Assembly (NCBI RefSeq): GCF_024129865.1
Contig: NZ_JAMYFE010000027.1
Span: 1 to 64,000, forward strand
From: Stieleria tagensis
Lineage (GTDB): Bacteria; Planctomycetota; Planctomycetia; Pirellulales; Pirellulaceae
Reading direction: 5' to 3'
DNA: 64,000 nucleotides
How positions within the stretch are numbered: position 1 is the stretch's first letter; each line of letters begins with the position of its first letter. Positions 11,264 to 19,608 of the stretch are shown one piece after another. The notes beneath the pieces are model-generated. The model was given only the letters and a program-made list of their open reading frames with translations. It was not told the origin of the DNA and ran no database searches. The position numbers were made by a program, and so were the translations under genes.

Positions 11264-12610
11264 ATGGTTATCCCCATGATGATTTCACAAACGCGGCGAG
11301 CGATGCAGTTCGTCGCGTTTTGCGTTTGTCTCACTTCGCTGTTGCCGTTTGACAGCGCCGGCCGTTGTAGCGCCCAACAGTCGCCCCCGGCAGCGCCGCG
11401 GCAGTTCAGCGGCCGTACGATGGGCACCACTTACATGGTCAAAGTGGCTGGTGCCGACTCGGTCGACGACGACACGTTGCGGTTAACGATTGATGGCGAG
11501 CTTCGATCGGTCAGCGACCAAATGTCCACCTATCTGAAATCGTCGGAGATCACGGGGTTTAACGAATCAACGAGCACGGATTGGTACAATGTCAGTCCCG
11601 AGTTTGCACATGTGGTTTCCGTGGCACAAGAGATTGCCGTGAAAACCGAGGGTGCCTTTGATGTGACGGTCGAACCATTGGTCAATGCCTGGAGTTTTGG
11701 TCCGGACGAGCGTTCCAACACGGTGCCTGATGCGGCTCAGATCAAGACCTTGCTCGAATCGATTGGCTACAGCAAATTGGAAGTTCGACAGCAGCCGCCC
11801 GCGCTGCGAAAGTCGATCCCACAGCTGCAAATTGATCTGTCGTCGATCGCCAAAGGGCACGGCGTGGATCGGGTCGTGCAAGTTTTGCAGGAACTAGGCG
11901 CAGAGAACGTATTTGTTGAAATCGGTGGCGAAGTTCGCACGCACGGGCAGAAACCGTCGGGGGCTTGGCGAGTCGGAATCCAGTTGCCTGATGCGGTTGG
12001 AGAGTCGGTGATGGTGGCGCATGCCATGCAGCCGACCGATCCAGCCGGCAACGCCATGGCGACTTCGGGCGACTACCGAAACTTTTTCACGGTCGACGGG
12101 AAACGGTATTCGCATACCATCGATCCCCGTACCGGATCGCCGGTCAATCACGATTTGGCGTCCGTCACGGTTGTTGCCAAAACGTGTATGGAAGCGGATG
12201 CATGGGCGACCGCATTGAACGTCGTCGGCCCCGGTCCAGCGTTGGCGCTCGCAGAACAAAACCAACTGAACACATTGCTGGTTTCACGCAGCCAGCCGGA
12301 GCAATATGAAATGGCCGGAACAGGAGTTTTAGCGCAGTACGCTCAAACCGCTGCCGCTGCAGCAGACGCCACTTCAAAAAACTGGGTGTCAACTTTGTTG
12401 CCCGTCGTGCTGCTCAGTTTCGTTGTTTTTGCGATCATCCTGTTTTCGATGGCGATCGGTGTGTTGTTCGGCCGCAAATCGATCAGTGGTTCCTGTGGCG
12501 GACTCGCCAGCAAGACCAACGAAGACGGCAGCACCAGTTGTTCGTTGTGCAGCAATCCCTCGGACGCCTGCAAAGAATTACGAGACAAGATGGCTGAATC
12601 GAAGCACTAG
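11264..12610 (+). CDS. apbE: ApbE flavin transferase fused to NqrM-like maturation domain
   Basis: A protein of about 448 residues. The N-terminus is a signal segment (MQFVAFCVCLTSLLPF), so the enzyme acts outside the cytoplasm. The ApbE domain follows: GRTMGTTYMVKV, the SSIAKGHGVD block, YSHTIDPRTGSPV and CMEADAWATAL. ApbE moves FMN from FAD onto the Thr of NqrB and NqrC. After a linker, a membrane helix (LLPVVLLSFVVFAIILF) leads into IGVLFGRKSISGSCGGLA and further Cys in SCSLCSNPSDAC. This tail matches NqrM (DUF539), the separate small protein that helps assemble the NqrDE iron centre in Vibrio. The start is uncertain: ATG codons at 11231 (overlapping nqrF), 11264, 11276 and 11279 are all in frame; I use 11264. 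Confidence 0.88.
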   Translation: MVIPMMISQTRRAMQFVAFCVCLTSLLPFDSAGRCSAQQSPPAAPRQFSGRTMGTTYMVKVAGADSVDDDTLRLTIDGELRSVSDQMSTYLKSSEITGFNESTSTDWYNVSPEFAHVVSVAQEIAVKTEGAFDVTVEPLVNAWSFGPDERSNTVPDAAQIKTLLESIGYSKLEVRQQPPALRKSIPQLQIDLSSIAKGHGVDRVVQVLQELGAENVFVEIGGEVRTHGQKPSGAWRVGIQLPDAVGESVMVAHAMQPTDPAGNAMATSGDYRNFFTVDGKRYSHTIDPRTGSPVNHDLASVTVVAKTCMEADAWATALNVVGPGPALALAEQNQLNTLLVSRSQPEQYEMAGTGVLAQYAQTAAAAADATSKNWVSTLLPVVLLSFVVFAIILFSMAIGVLFGRKSISGSCGGLASKTNEDGSTSCSLCSNPSDACKELRDKMAESKH

Positions 12611-12678
12611 TCCGGACGATGGAATGTTTGTCGTGATGAACCGTGAGCGAGCGCTCAACGGCTGATGAACCAGCCGGG

Positions 12679-13389
12679 CTAGCTGACGAGTTTCCAAAGT
12701 CGCTGATCCAATAACGAATCGGCGACCAAGAGGGCGCCACTGAACTCTTGCGTGCGAGTGTGTTCGTTGGGGATGGCGACGACCTGGGCCCCTGCGGCGA
12801 CTCCCGCTGCGCATCCGTTGCCGCTGTCTTCCAAAACCAGCATTCGATTTGGTTCGAATCCAAAACGCTGGGCGGCGGTTAAATACATTTCCGGGTGGGG
12901 TTTACCATGAGTCACGTCGTCGCCGGTCAAGACGAACTGCAGTGAATTCCGCCAGTCCAGTTCGGCAAAAATCACGTCGACCCAAACACGTCGGCTGCTG
13001 GTCGTCAGCGCAAACGGCACGGAAGATTGCTGTAGATGTCCGATCCACTGCTCTAAACCGGGCATAGGTCGCAATAGTTGGGGCAATAGTTCACCATACA
13101 GCTGATCGGATTCTTGAAGCAGGTCCGCGGGCTGATCATTCAATTTGTGAAACGCGATCATCTGCTCAACGGCCGCCGTGCCGATCCGCCCCATCATCCG
13201 TGCCTGTAGCGCGGCGCAATAGCGATGTCCACGGCGCTGTAGAATGGTATCGCCCACCTGCCAATAAATCCGTTCGGTATCGAACAGTAAACCATCCATG
13301 TCCAGTGCGACACCGGCGATCGGCAGGCTCGGTTCGCTGTCGTGGCGCTGGTGAATCGGTTCCAATGACTGTTCCGGCAAAGTTGTCAT
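12679..13389 (-). CDS. HAD-superfamily phosphatase (beta-phosphoglucomutase-like)
   Basis: A 236-residue HAD subfamily IA hydrolase with a helical cap. Motif I is ALDMDGLLFDTE (nucleophile Asp30, acid/base Asp32), motif II is ALTTSSRR, motif III is the Lys in HGKPHPEMY, and motif IV is LEDSGNG. Close relatives include sugar-phosphate phosphatases and beta-phosphoglucomutases; substrate cannot be read from the sequence. I start at ATG 13389, since the in-frame extension up to 13545 overlaps the divergent neighbour and looks non-coding. It is convergent with apbE. Confidence 0.88.
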   Translation of the reverse strand: MTTLPEQSLEPIHQRHDSEPSLPIAGVALDMDGLLFDTERIYWQVGDTILQRRGHRYCAALQARMMGRIGTAAVEQMIAFHKLNDQPADLLQESDQLYGELLPQLLRPMPGLEQWIGHLQQSSVPFALTTSSRRVWVDVIFAELDWRNSLQFVLTGDDVTHGKPHPEMYLTAAQRFGFEPNRMLVLEDSGNGCAAGVAAGAQVVAIPNEHTRTQEFSGALLVADSLLDQRLWKLVS

Positions 13390-13420
13390 TTCCTGTCTCT
13401 TTCGCGTTTGTGTACTCGCA

Positions 13421-14674
13421 GTGTCCGAATCGGTCGACCGAATTCTTACCAACTGGTCCATCGATGGAACAGGCCCACTGACGCGAGGCATCAGCGAGGT
13501 CAGTACGTCGGGATGGATCGATCCCGACGCCGCACATTGGAACATCGAAGCCTATTTGCCGATCGAAACACACACCTTGATTGGCTATCTGAAACAGCGA
13601 TACGGCCGGACGGGGGATCAATCGAGACCTTGGGAGCTCGATTTCCAGCCGGCGATCGAGCGAATCATCGCACATATCGATGGTCAGATTTCCCAGCACC
13701 ATTCACAGTTTTCCGACCGCTACCAAGGTGTCGATCCCGATAGCGATTGCAAGACACCGGCATCGGTGGAGTCGGATCCGGCGGAAAATAAGGGCGATGA
13801 CCTGATGCAGCTATGTGACCGGATCCTGATCGATGCGGCGTACAGCAAGCTGACACAAGATGACATTGAAAAGTGCGTTGGGGTTTCCAGCCACTGGGGT
13901 GTGGCGATGACTGCGAACTTCACTCTGTTTCGCAATCTGGCCGTTTACACCCGAGGCGACATCATCGGCCGCCGCTGCAAACGTGGGCTGCGGAGTTTCT
14001 ATCGCATGCAGATGGTCGACGTGGCGATCTACCAGCGTCTGGTTGTGCTGTTCCAATTGAATGACGATCACGATCGGGGCGAAACCCTGTCGGCCGGCGA
14101 TTTTCACATCCGGATTTTTAAGAACATCCCCAAACAAGATGTCGACATGCTGTTGCCCGGCACTTCCGTGCGGCTTAGCAAACTGGATCGAGCCAAGGTG
14201 ATTGTGCCCAGTTTGGGCGGCTGGCTGTTGTCGTTGCAAAAAATATCCAAGTTCGTCTTGGTGACCTTGGCACTTGCCGCCTACTACTCAACCGCTTTGG
14301 TGATCGGATTGATTTTGGCGGCGATCGGCTACGTCGTGAAAAGCTTCTTCAGTTATTTCCAGACCAAGAACCGTTACTTGCTGGATCTGACCCGCAATCT
14401 CTATTTTCAAAAACTGGACACCAATGCGGGGGCCGCGTTCCAAATCATCCAGCAATCGCGACGTCAGACCAGCAATGAAGCCGTGTTGTGCTACTTTGCA
14501 CTCGCCACCGAGACTGAACCGATCAGTCGACGTCGTCTGCGGCGAAAATGTGAGCGGCTGATTCGCGAGGCCATTGATGTCGAAATTGACTTTCGAATTG
14601 ACCGCGCGATCGAACCGCTGCGTGAACTGGGGCTGGTTCACGAAACCGACGACCAAAAGCTGTTCGGAACGTGA
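13421..14674 (+). CDS. DUF3754 / TMEM143-family membrane protein
   Basis: A 417-residue protein of unknown function. The central part has the DUF3754 hallmarks: YQRLVVLFQLND, then HIRIFKNIPKQDVDMLLPGTSVRLSKLDRAKV, where a Pro-x-x-Asp-x-x-MLLP motif is typical. Two hydrophobic segments follow (FVLVTLALAAYYSTALVIGL and the next IGYVV stretch), with a basic cytoplasmic-type tail that may be a winged-helix-like fold (RRRLRRKCERLIREAI). A GTG start at 13421 is used; the divergent HAD gene begins 31 bases away. The family also occurs in plant and animal organelles, but its biochemical role is not established. Confidence 0.78.
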   Translation: MSESVDRILTNWSIDGTGPLTRGISEVSTSGWIDPDAAHWNIEAYLPIETHTLIGYLKQRYGRTGDQSRPWELDFQPAIERIIAHIDGQISQHHSQFSDRYQGVDPDSDCKTPASVESDPAENKGDDLMQLCDRILIDAAYSKLTQDDIEKCVGVSSHWGVAMTANFTLFRNLAVYTRGDIIGRRCKRGLRSFYRMQMVDVAIYQRLVVLFQLNDDHDRGETLSAGDFHIRIFKNIPKQDVDMLLPGTSVRLSKLDRAKVIVPSLGGWLLSLQKISKFVLVTLALAAYYSTALVIGLILAAIGYVVKSFFSYFQTKNRYLLDLTRNLYFQKLDTNAGAAFQIIQQSRRQTSNEAVLCYFALATETEPISRRRLRRKCERLIREAIDVEIDFRIDRAIEPLRELGLVHETDDQKLFGT

Positions 14675-14704
14675 TCGTTTTGCGGTGCCGCTTGATCAGG
14701 GACG

Positions 14705-17608
14705 CTACAGTTGCAACACGACTTGGGTGGTGACCTGCGATTGGGCCCCTTTCGGTTTTCCCGCGCTCAACGCCTGGGCGGTGATCGTGAACTGCTGTGG
14801 TTGATTGCTGATCAACACAATTTGATAGTCGATCGATTCGCCTGGACGCATCGTCCCAATTTCAGCCAGATAGACCTGGTCGCCGGCGATCTGGAATTTT
14901 CCCAGTGATGGTGCCAGGGGTTGGGTGACCGACTGAATCTGTACGCCCAGCGGTTTGTTAAACACGATGCGAACGTTGCCGTCGGGTTGTGAACCGGGGT
15001 TGGTCACCCGCAACTGGTAACGAATCGGCGTGTTGACTGCGACCGGAGTGGTCGGCCCGGCCAGGCTCAATCCGAGTGCCTGGGGTTGGACCTGCGGTGG
15101 AGGTGCTTGGGGCGGTGGGCCGCTCGGTGGTGGACCGGGGGTCGGGATCGGTGCGGGGCCAGCGGGAATCTGCGGCGGCGCACTTGCCGGTGGCAAATTC
15201 GGTCGAGGATCGCTGGGGGGGGTAACGGGTGCCGACGCTGGTGGCAAAATTTGAAACTCAACCCGTTGATTGTCACGGGCGCCCTGTTGCGAATCGACGG
15301 TCATCACAATGGTGCTGCGTTGATTGATCCCAATCGCTTGGAATTCTGTTTCAAGGATTTCACTGGAGTCAGGTTCCAATCGTGGAATCAACCATTCGAT
15401 CAAATACTGACCCGGACGCGGAGTCGCCAAATGTTTATTGGTGGCACCGAGAGGGCGCATTTGCGGATCGTAGGCCATTGTGACTTTGACATTATCCAGT
15501 GGAATCTGCCCATCATTGATGACGATGCCACGGAACAAAGTTGAATCGCCAACCGCGGTCTGTTGCCGCCCGGTCAAGGTCGCGGTAACCGAAGGCGTTG
15601 GGACGGGTTTATTGATGACAATCACGCACGATTCGCTGCTGGTACGTTGGCCCGCATCGGCGGTTGCTTCGACGGTGATGCACCGTCGCCCCGCATCCGT
15701 GGGAATAAACGTGACTGCGACCGGCCAGGTTTGGCCCGGTTGCAAGGGCCCATTTTCTTTCGGCTTGCGTACACTTCGTTCGTTGCTCTCATGCAACATC
15801 CCGGAATCGCCTTGGGCGAACAACTGCAAGTTCTGCAGCGGACGCTCACCGGTGTTGCGAACGTCGATATTGAACGTCACCGATTGGCCGACCTCGTAGC
15901 GTTCTTGTTCCGGCGCGATACTCATTACCAGCGAGGGGCGGTACACATCGACCGTGACGGTGTCCGATGCGACTAGTCCGCCGTCAGCCCGCGCTTCAAA
16001 GGTCAATGGCAGGGAGGATTCCGTGACCATGTCAACGAACAAATCCAATTCAGTGCGTGGCGGCAGTTCCTGGAATTCCCAGACGACCGCGTTGGGCAGG
16101 TTGGTTGCAAACGAATCGGTGCTTGAGGCGCGAACACCGGCGGGAACCTGCAATGTCACTCGGACATTGCGAGCGGATTGGTCACCGGGGTTGGAAACGT
16201 TCGCGACCGCTTGAAAAGGGACACCAAAGGATGCAATTTGTGGTGCACCGGCACGAATCGCCAGTTGCGGCGCGCTCCAAGTGACAAAGGTCTGGCCGCG
16301 GCTAAGCGTCAACGTTGGGATATTGTCTGATTCGCCACCGGGACGAATGATTTGCATTTGAACCGTTGCGGTGCCAGCGGTTCCCGGTGTCGGGATCAGT
16401 TGCACGGTCGCATTGCCAACTTCATCGACGGTGGATTCAACGAACGACGATCCATTGGTACCGGCGAACGATGCCAACCCGGGCTGCATGATTTCGTAAC
16501 GGACCTTCCATCCACGAGCCGGCAAGGTGCCTTCGGCGCGAGTCACGCGGGTCGTCAACGAAACGGGGGTCCCGGCGGGCACAATTTCGGTGCCTGGGTA
16601 TTGCCAGCGTGCGTCGACCCAATAAATCGTCGAAGTGGCTTTGCGTTGATCCCAGCATTCACTCTCCGGTGCCAACACCGTGACTCGACTGGTCCCCTCG
16701 CTAGGGCTGCTGATCGTCAACCAGGTCTGTCCCTTTTCCAGTTGCACGTCGTCGCCCGAATTCAGGTTGCCTCGCGTGATTTTTGTCCGTTTGGTACTGG
16801 TGACACCAAACGCGTACGATGGATCATGCTTACTCGCCTTTTTGACCCGTGCAAATTTGTGTAACAGCCCGGGATCATCGTCGCCGACTTGGATGAACGT
16901 GCCCACACTGTCCGGAGTCAACATCCACTCGAGCGGTTCAGCCACTTGAAGGTAGCCGTCGTCACCGCAAATCCCAGACAGCAACATGACCTCGCCGCCA
17001 ACCGGCGCGACGATCTTTTGCGGTGACAACAGAATGCATCCCCGTTTTCCACGTTTGGGTAGATGCATCAGGTCCGTCATATGGCATTCGTTGCCTAACA
17101 GCACCGCCGGCGGTCCGTCTTTGCAGTCGCCGGGGCAGGCTCCGCCGGGAACGCAGGGTTGGTTCGGCTGGCAACCGAGTTTTGGTGTCGGCGGACCAGG
17201 AACAACCGGCGCGGGTGTGATGCATTTTGGTGGCGCTGCCGGTTCCGGAAACGCCGACTGGGGAAAGATCCCGCCGCCTGGGGTGTGATGTTTGTGCAGG
17301 CAGCTGTGGCAGAACTTGAACGGGTCACCCAAACACTTCAGGCACTTGGAAAACTTGCCTTCACCGGCAGAACCCGGCAATGCAATGGTGGTCGTGGTCG
17401 GCAGCGGTGTGAAGATACAGCGGCCGCTAGAGTCAATCGCTGGCAATCGCAGATGAGAGCAACCGGATAAAGTCGGCAACGCCAGTCCGATCAGTAGCAA
17501 CCAAACCCACGGACCAAGCAACGATCGGCGCAGCCCCCCGCCGATGCGATGAGCGCCGGCACGATGTGCCTGTGCTGGTACGTCGGTTGGGTTGAAGAAA
17601 GCGAACAT
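14705..17608 (-). CDS. Large DUF11-repeat lipoprotein
   Basis: A 967-residue predicted surface lipoprotein. From ATG 17608 a basic stretch and hydrophobic core WVWLLLIGLALPTLSGC give a lipobox (LSGC). The next 150 residues are Cys/Pro-rich (several Cys pairs such as KCLKCLGDPFKFCHSC), which may bind metal or form disulfides. Two Ig-like segments follow, then three or four DUF11/CARDB-type beta-sandwich repeats with NxGxxxxxNVxVxxxxPxG patterns (for example VSNPGDQSARNVRVTLQVPAG). A long Pro-rich linker separates the last repeat, which ends the protein. Such proteins are common in Planctomycetes and are thought to belong to the cell envelope. Function unknown. Confidence 0.78.
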   Translation of the reverse strand: MFAFFNPTDVPAQAHRAGAHRIGGGLRRSLLGPWVWLLLIGLALPTLSGCSHLRLPAIDSSGRCIFTPLPTTTTIALPGSAGEGKFSKCLKCLGDPFKFCHSCLHKHHTPGGGIFPQSAFPEPAAPPKCITPAPVVPGPPTPKLGCQPNQPCVPGGACPGDCKDGPPAVLLGNECHMTDLMHLPKRGKRGCILLSPQKIVAPVGGEVMLLSGICGDDGYLQVAEPLEWMLTPDSVGTFIQVGDDDPGLLHKFARVKKASKHDPSYAFGVTSTKRTKITRGNLNSGDDVQLEKGQTWLTISSPSEGTSRVTVLAPESECWDQRKATSTIYWVDARWQYPGTEIVPAGTPVSLTTRVTRAEGTLPARGWKVRYEIMQPGLASFAGTNGSSFVESTVDEVGNATVQLIPTPGTAGTATVQMQIIRPGGESDNIPTLTLSRGQTFVTWSAPQLAIRAGAPQIASFGVPFQAVANVSNPGDQSARNVRVTLQVPAGVRASSTDSFATNLPNAVVWEFQELPPRTELDLFVDMVTESSLPLTFEARADGGLVASDTVTVDVYRPSLVMSIAPEQERYEVGQSVTFNIDVRNTGERPLQNLQLFAQGDSGMLHESNERSVRKPKENGPLQPGQTWPVAVTFIPTDAGRRCITVEATADAGQRTSSESCVIVINKPVPTPSVTATLTGRQQTAVGDSTLFRGIVINDGQIPLDNVKVTMAYDPQMRPLGATNKHLATPRPGQYLIEWLIPRLEPDSSEILETEFQAIGINQRSTIVMTVDSQQGARDNQRVEFQILPPASAPVTPPSDPRPNLPPASAPPQIPAGPAPIPTPGPPPSGPPPQAPPPQVQPQALGLSLAGPTTPVAVNTPIRYQLRVTNPGSQPDGNVRIVFNKPLGVQIQSVTQPLAPSLGKFQIAGDQVYLAEIGTMRPGESIDYQIVLISNQPQQFTITAQALSAGKPKGAQSQVTTQVVLQL

Positions 17609-18018
17609 CGGTTCGAGTCGGCCACGTGCAATAGAGTCGTCATCAGTCTCCTGTGTTGGAGACCTGGTCCGAGGAAACGTAGCACGCTGGTCGGGGGTAT
17701 GATGCAAAAAGTCAACATGGAATGATGTGGAAAGGCAACGAGAGTGTGCGGGTTGAAACGGACGCGCCGGTCATGAAGCCATTGCTCCCTTCTCACGGCC
17801 GGATCTCAGCAAATCCGCTGGTGTGCCGTGAACCTTGAACCCATCAGGTTGGATCGTATTGCAGGGTCCAATGGTGCGTCTTGGGGATCAGGCAAGGCTG
17901 AGCGCAAAAAAAACGGGACAGAATCCCACATGGAGAATCTGTCCCTAGTCGTTGCAGCGGAGCGCTTCGCTGCAGTCGACGTATCATCGTTCTGCAGCGA
18001 ACGTTCAGTCAATCAATT
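17609..18018. other. Intergenic region with minus-strand terminator
   Basis: About 410 bases between two minus-strand genes. It contains the intrinsic terminator of the LTxxQ gene (17905-17945) and must contain the promoter of the DUF11 lipoprotein gene near 17610-17760. No coding sequence is supported; a small reading frame on the minus strand spans the terminator and is not called. Confidence 0.55.
17905..17945 (-). terminator. Rho-independent terminator of the LTxxQ protein gene
   Basis: On the minus strand GGGACAGA (17945-17938) pairs with TCTGTCCC (17922-17915), followed by a G and a run of eight T (17913-17906). This is a textbook intrinsic terminator placed about 75 bases after the stop codon of the gene ending at 18019. 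Confidence 0.85.
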
Positions 18019-18864
18019 TCACTCTTCAGCTGCGGGGCGTCCGCCACGGTCACCGCCGCGTCCACCACGGTCGCCGCCACGGCCACCGCGATCGCCGCCA
18101 CGTCCGCCGCGGTCGGCACCACCTGGTCCGCCGCGTCCACCGCCACCAAATCCACGTCGTTCGGGCATCTCAAAGGGCTTGCCTTTGAGTGTTTCGAGCT
18201 TCTTGGTTTGCTCGGGAGTCAAAACGGCCATCAGGGTCTTTTCGACTTCTTTTTGCGATTCTTCCATTGCCTCACGAGCTTTTTCGCGATCGCCGCTCTG
18301 GAAGATTTCACGAATCTTGCTGCCCATCTCTTCACGGGCTTCGTCGCTTTTGGTTTTCAGTTCCGCTTTCTGAGTGTCCGTCAGTTTCAACTCCTCAGCG
18401 ACGCGTTCGTTCATCAAAGCGGCAACGCCCATGTTTTGAACTTCGATCTCTTGCAGGCGTTCCATTTGAGCAGGCGCCAGAACTTCTTCGAGTTGCTCGA
18501 GTGTTTTCTTTTCTGCTTCGGCGCGCTCTTTACGCATTTTCTCCATCCAGGCTTCCATCTTGGCGCGATTTTCGTCGCTGCGATCGCGGAAGTCGAAATC
18601 AGGACGCTCTGGGCGTGGCTGGTCTTCGGCAATCTTCTTCAGAGCTTCTTCTTGAGCGGGCTCCAAATCGATTTCTTTACGGACTTCATCGATGCGTAAC
18701 AGGCCCACGACACTGACGCCACCACCAGGTCCGCCAAAGCCACCGCCGGGACCTCCAAAGCCACCGCCGCCAGGACGGCCGCCGCGTTGGGCCATCACGT
18801 CCGTCGCGCTAAACGCCAAAATTGCAGCAAACACCAGACCCATCGGGCCACGTGAAATCTTCAT
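18019..18864 (-). CDS. Exported LTxxQ (Spy/CpxP-like) protein with Gly-rich ends
   Basis: A 281-residue secreted protein. The signal peptide is MKISRGPMGLVFAAILAFSATDVMA. A short Gly-rich stretch with GGPGGGF repeats follows. The middle (residues 55-230) is a charged helical domain with repeated L-x-x-x-Q turns: LEPAQEEALK, LAPAQMERLQ, LTDTQKAELK and LTPEQTKKLE, as in periplasmic Spy/CpxP-like helical proteins. The C-terminus is a run of RGG/DRGGRGG repeats, positively charged and disordered, plausibly binding nucleic acid or polyanions. It is followed by its own terminator. A chaperone or metal-sensing accessory role is possible but unproven. Confidence 0.78.
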   Translation of the reverse strand: MKISRGPMGLVFAAILAFSATDVMAQRGGRPGGGGFGGPGGGFGGPGGGVSVVGLLRIDEVRKEIDLEPAQEEALKKIAEDQPRPERPDFDFRDRSDENRAKMEAWMEKMRKERAEAEKKTLEQLEEVLAPAQMERLQEIEVQNMGVAALMNERVAEELKLTDTQKAELKTKSDEAREEMGSKIREIFQSGDREKAREAMEESQKEVEKTLMAVLTPEQTKKLETLKGKPFEMPERRGFGGGGRGGPGGADRGGRGGDRGGRGGDRGGRGGDRGGRPAAEE

Positions 18865-19110
18865 CGAATTAGATTCCCAGGGAAGTTTCGAACAGAAAAG
18901 TATTGAACGGTAGTTGACCGTGGCGCCATCTCAATTGCAGTCGACGGAGATCGATCCGCGACCCTGGCTACCTGCAGTTGAAACCACGCGGTATGGCCAG
19001 GGTTTCACGAAAGATCAGTTTTTTTGCAAAAGAAACTGCAAAAACCGCAGCATTACGAACGGATTGACAGAAAAATCTTAACTTATCCGCAGTTCTTAAT
19101 GTCCGGTTCG
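18865..19110. other. Upstream region of the LTxxQ gene
   Basis: About 245 bases carrying the promoter of the minus-strand LTxxQ gene. A stretch around 19020-19085 is unusually A/T-rich for this window (GATCAGTTTTTTTGCAAAAG and similar). No gene is seen. Confidence 0.4.
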
Positions 19111-19592
19111 GCCGCACCGTTGGAGTTCAACCTTTAGGTTGTGGCGTGTGGCAGCGTGGATGGGGGCCCCGGCACGCTAAAGCGTGAACTCCAACGGTTT
19201 GGAATGGTGCCGCACCGTTGGAATTCAACCTTTAGGTTGTGGCGTGTGGCAGCGTGGTTGGGAGACCCGGCACGCTAAAGCGTGAACTCCAACGGTTTGG
19301 AATGGTGCCGCACCGTTGGAGTTCAACCTTCAGGTTGCGGCGTGTGGCAGCGTGGATGGGGGGACCCGGCACGCTAAAGCGTGAACTCCAACGGTTTGGA
19401 ATGGTGCCGCACCGTTGGAGTTCAACCTTCAGGTTGCGGCGTGTGGCAGCGTGGATGGGGGACCCGGCACGCTAAAGCGTGAACTCCAACGGTTTGGAAT
19501 GGTGCCGCACCGTTGGAGTTCAACCTTTAGGTTGCGGCGTGTGGCAGCGCGGATGGGGTATCCGGCACGCTAAAGCGTGAACTCCAACGGTT
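19111..19592. repeat. Five tandem ~98-bp repeats with internal inverted ends
   Basis: Units begin at 19111, 19209, 19307, 19406 and 19504, giving periods of 98-99 bases. Each begins GCCGCACCGTTGGAGTTCAA and ends CGTGAACTCCAACGGTTTGG, so CCGTTGGAGTTCA and TGAACTCCAACGG at the two ends form a hairpin within each unit. Copies differ at a few positions only, and a further internal pair (AACCTTTAGGTT; CACGCTAAAGCGTG) is itself palindromic. The array lies between the convergent ends of nothing: both flanking genes read leftward, so it sits upstream of the LTxxQ gene and downstream of mutS. A half-unit recurs at 36144-36173. Confidence 0.95.
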
Positions 19593-19608
19593 CAGCGGGC
19601 GGCGGGGG

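Noticed and set aside
19111-19592. CRISPR array
   Set aside because: Whole ~98-bp units are repeated including the parts that would be spacers, and no cas genes are present.
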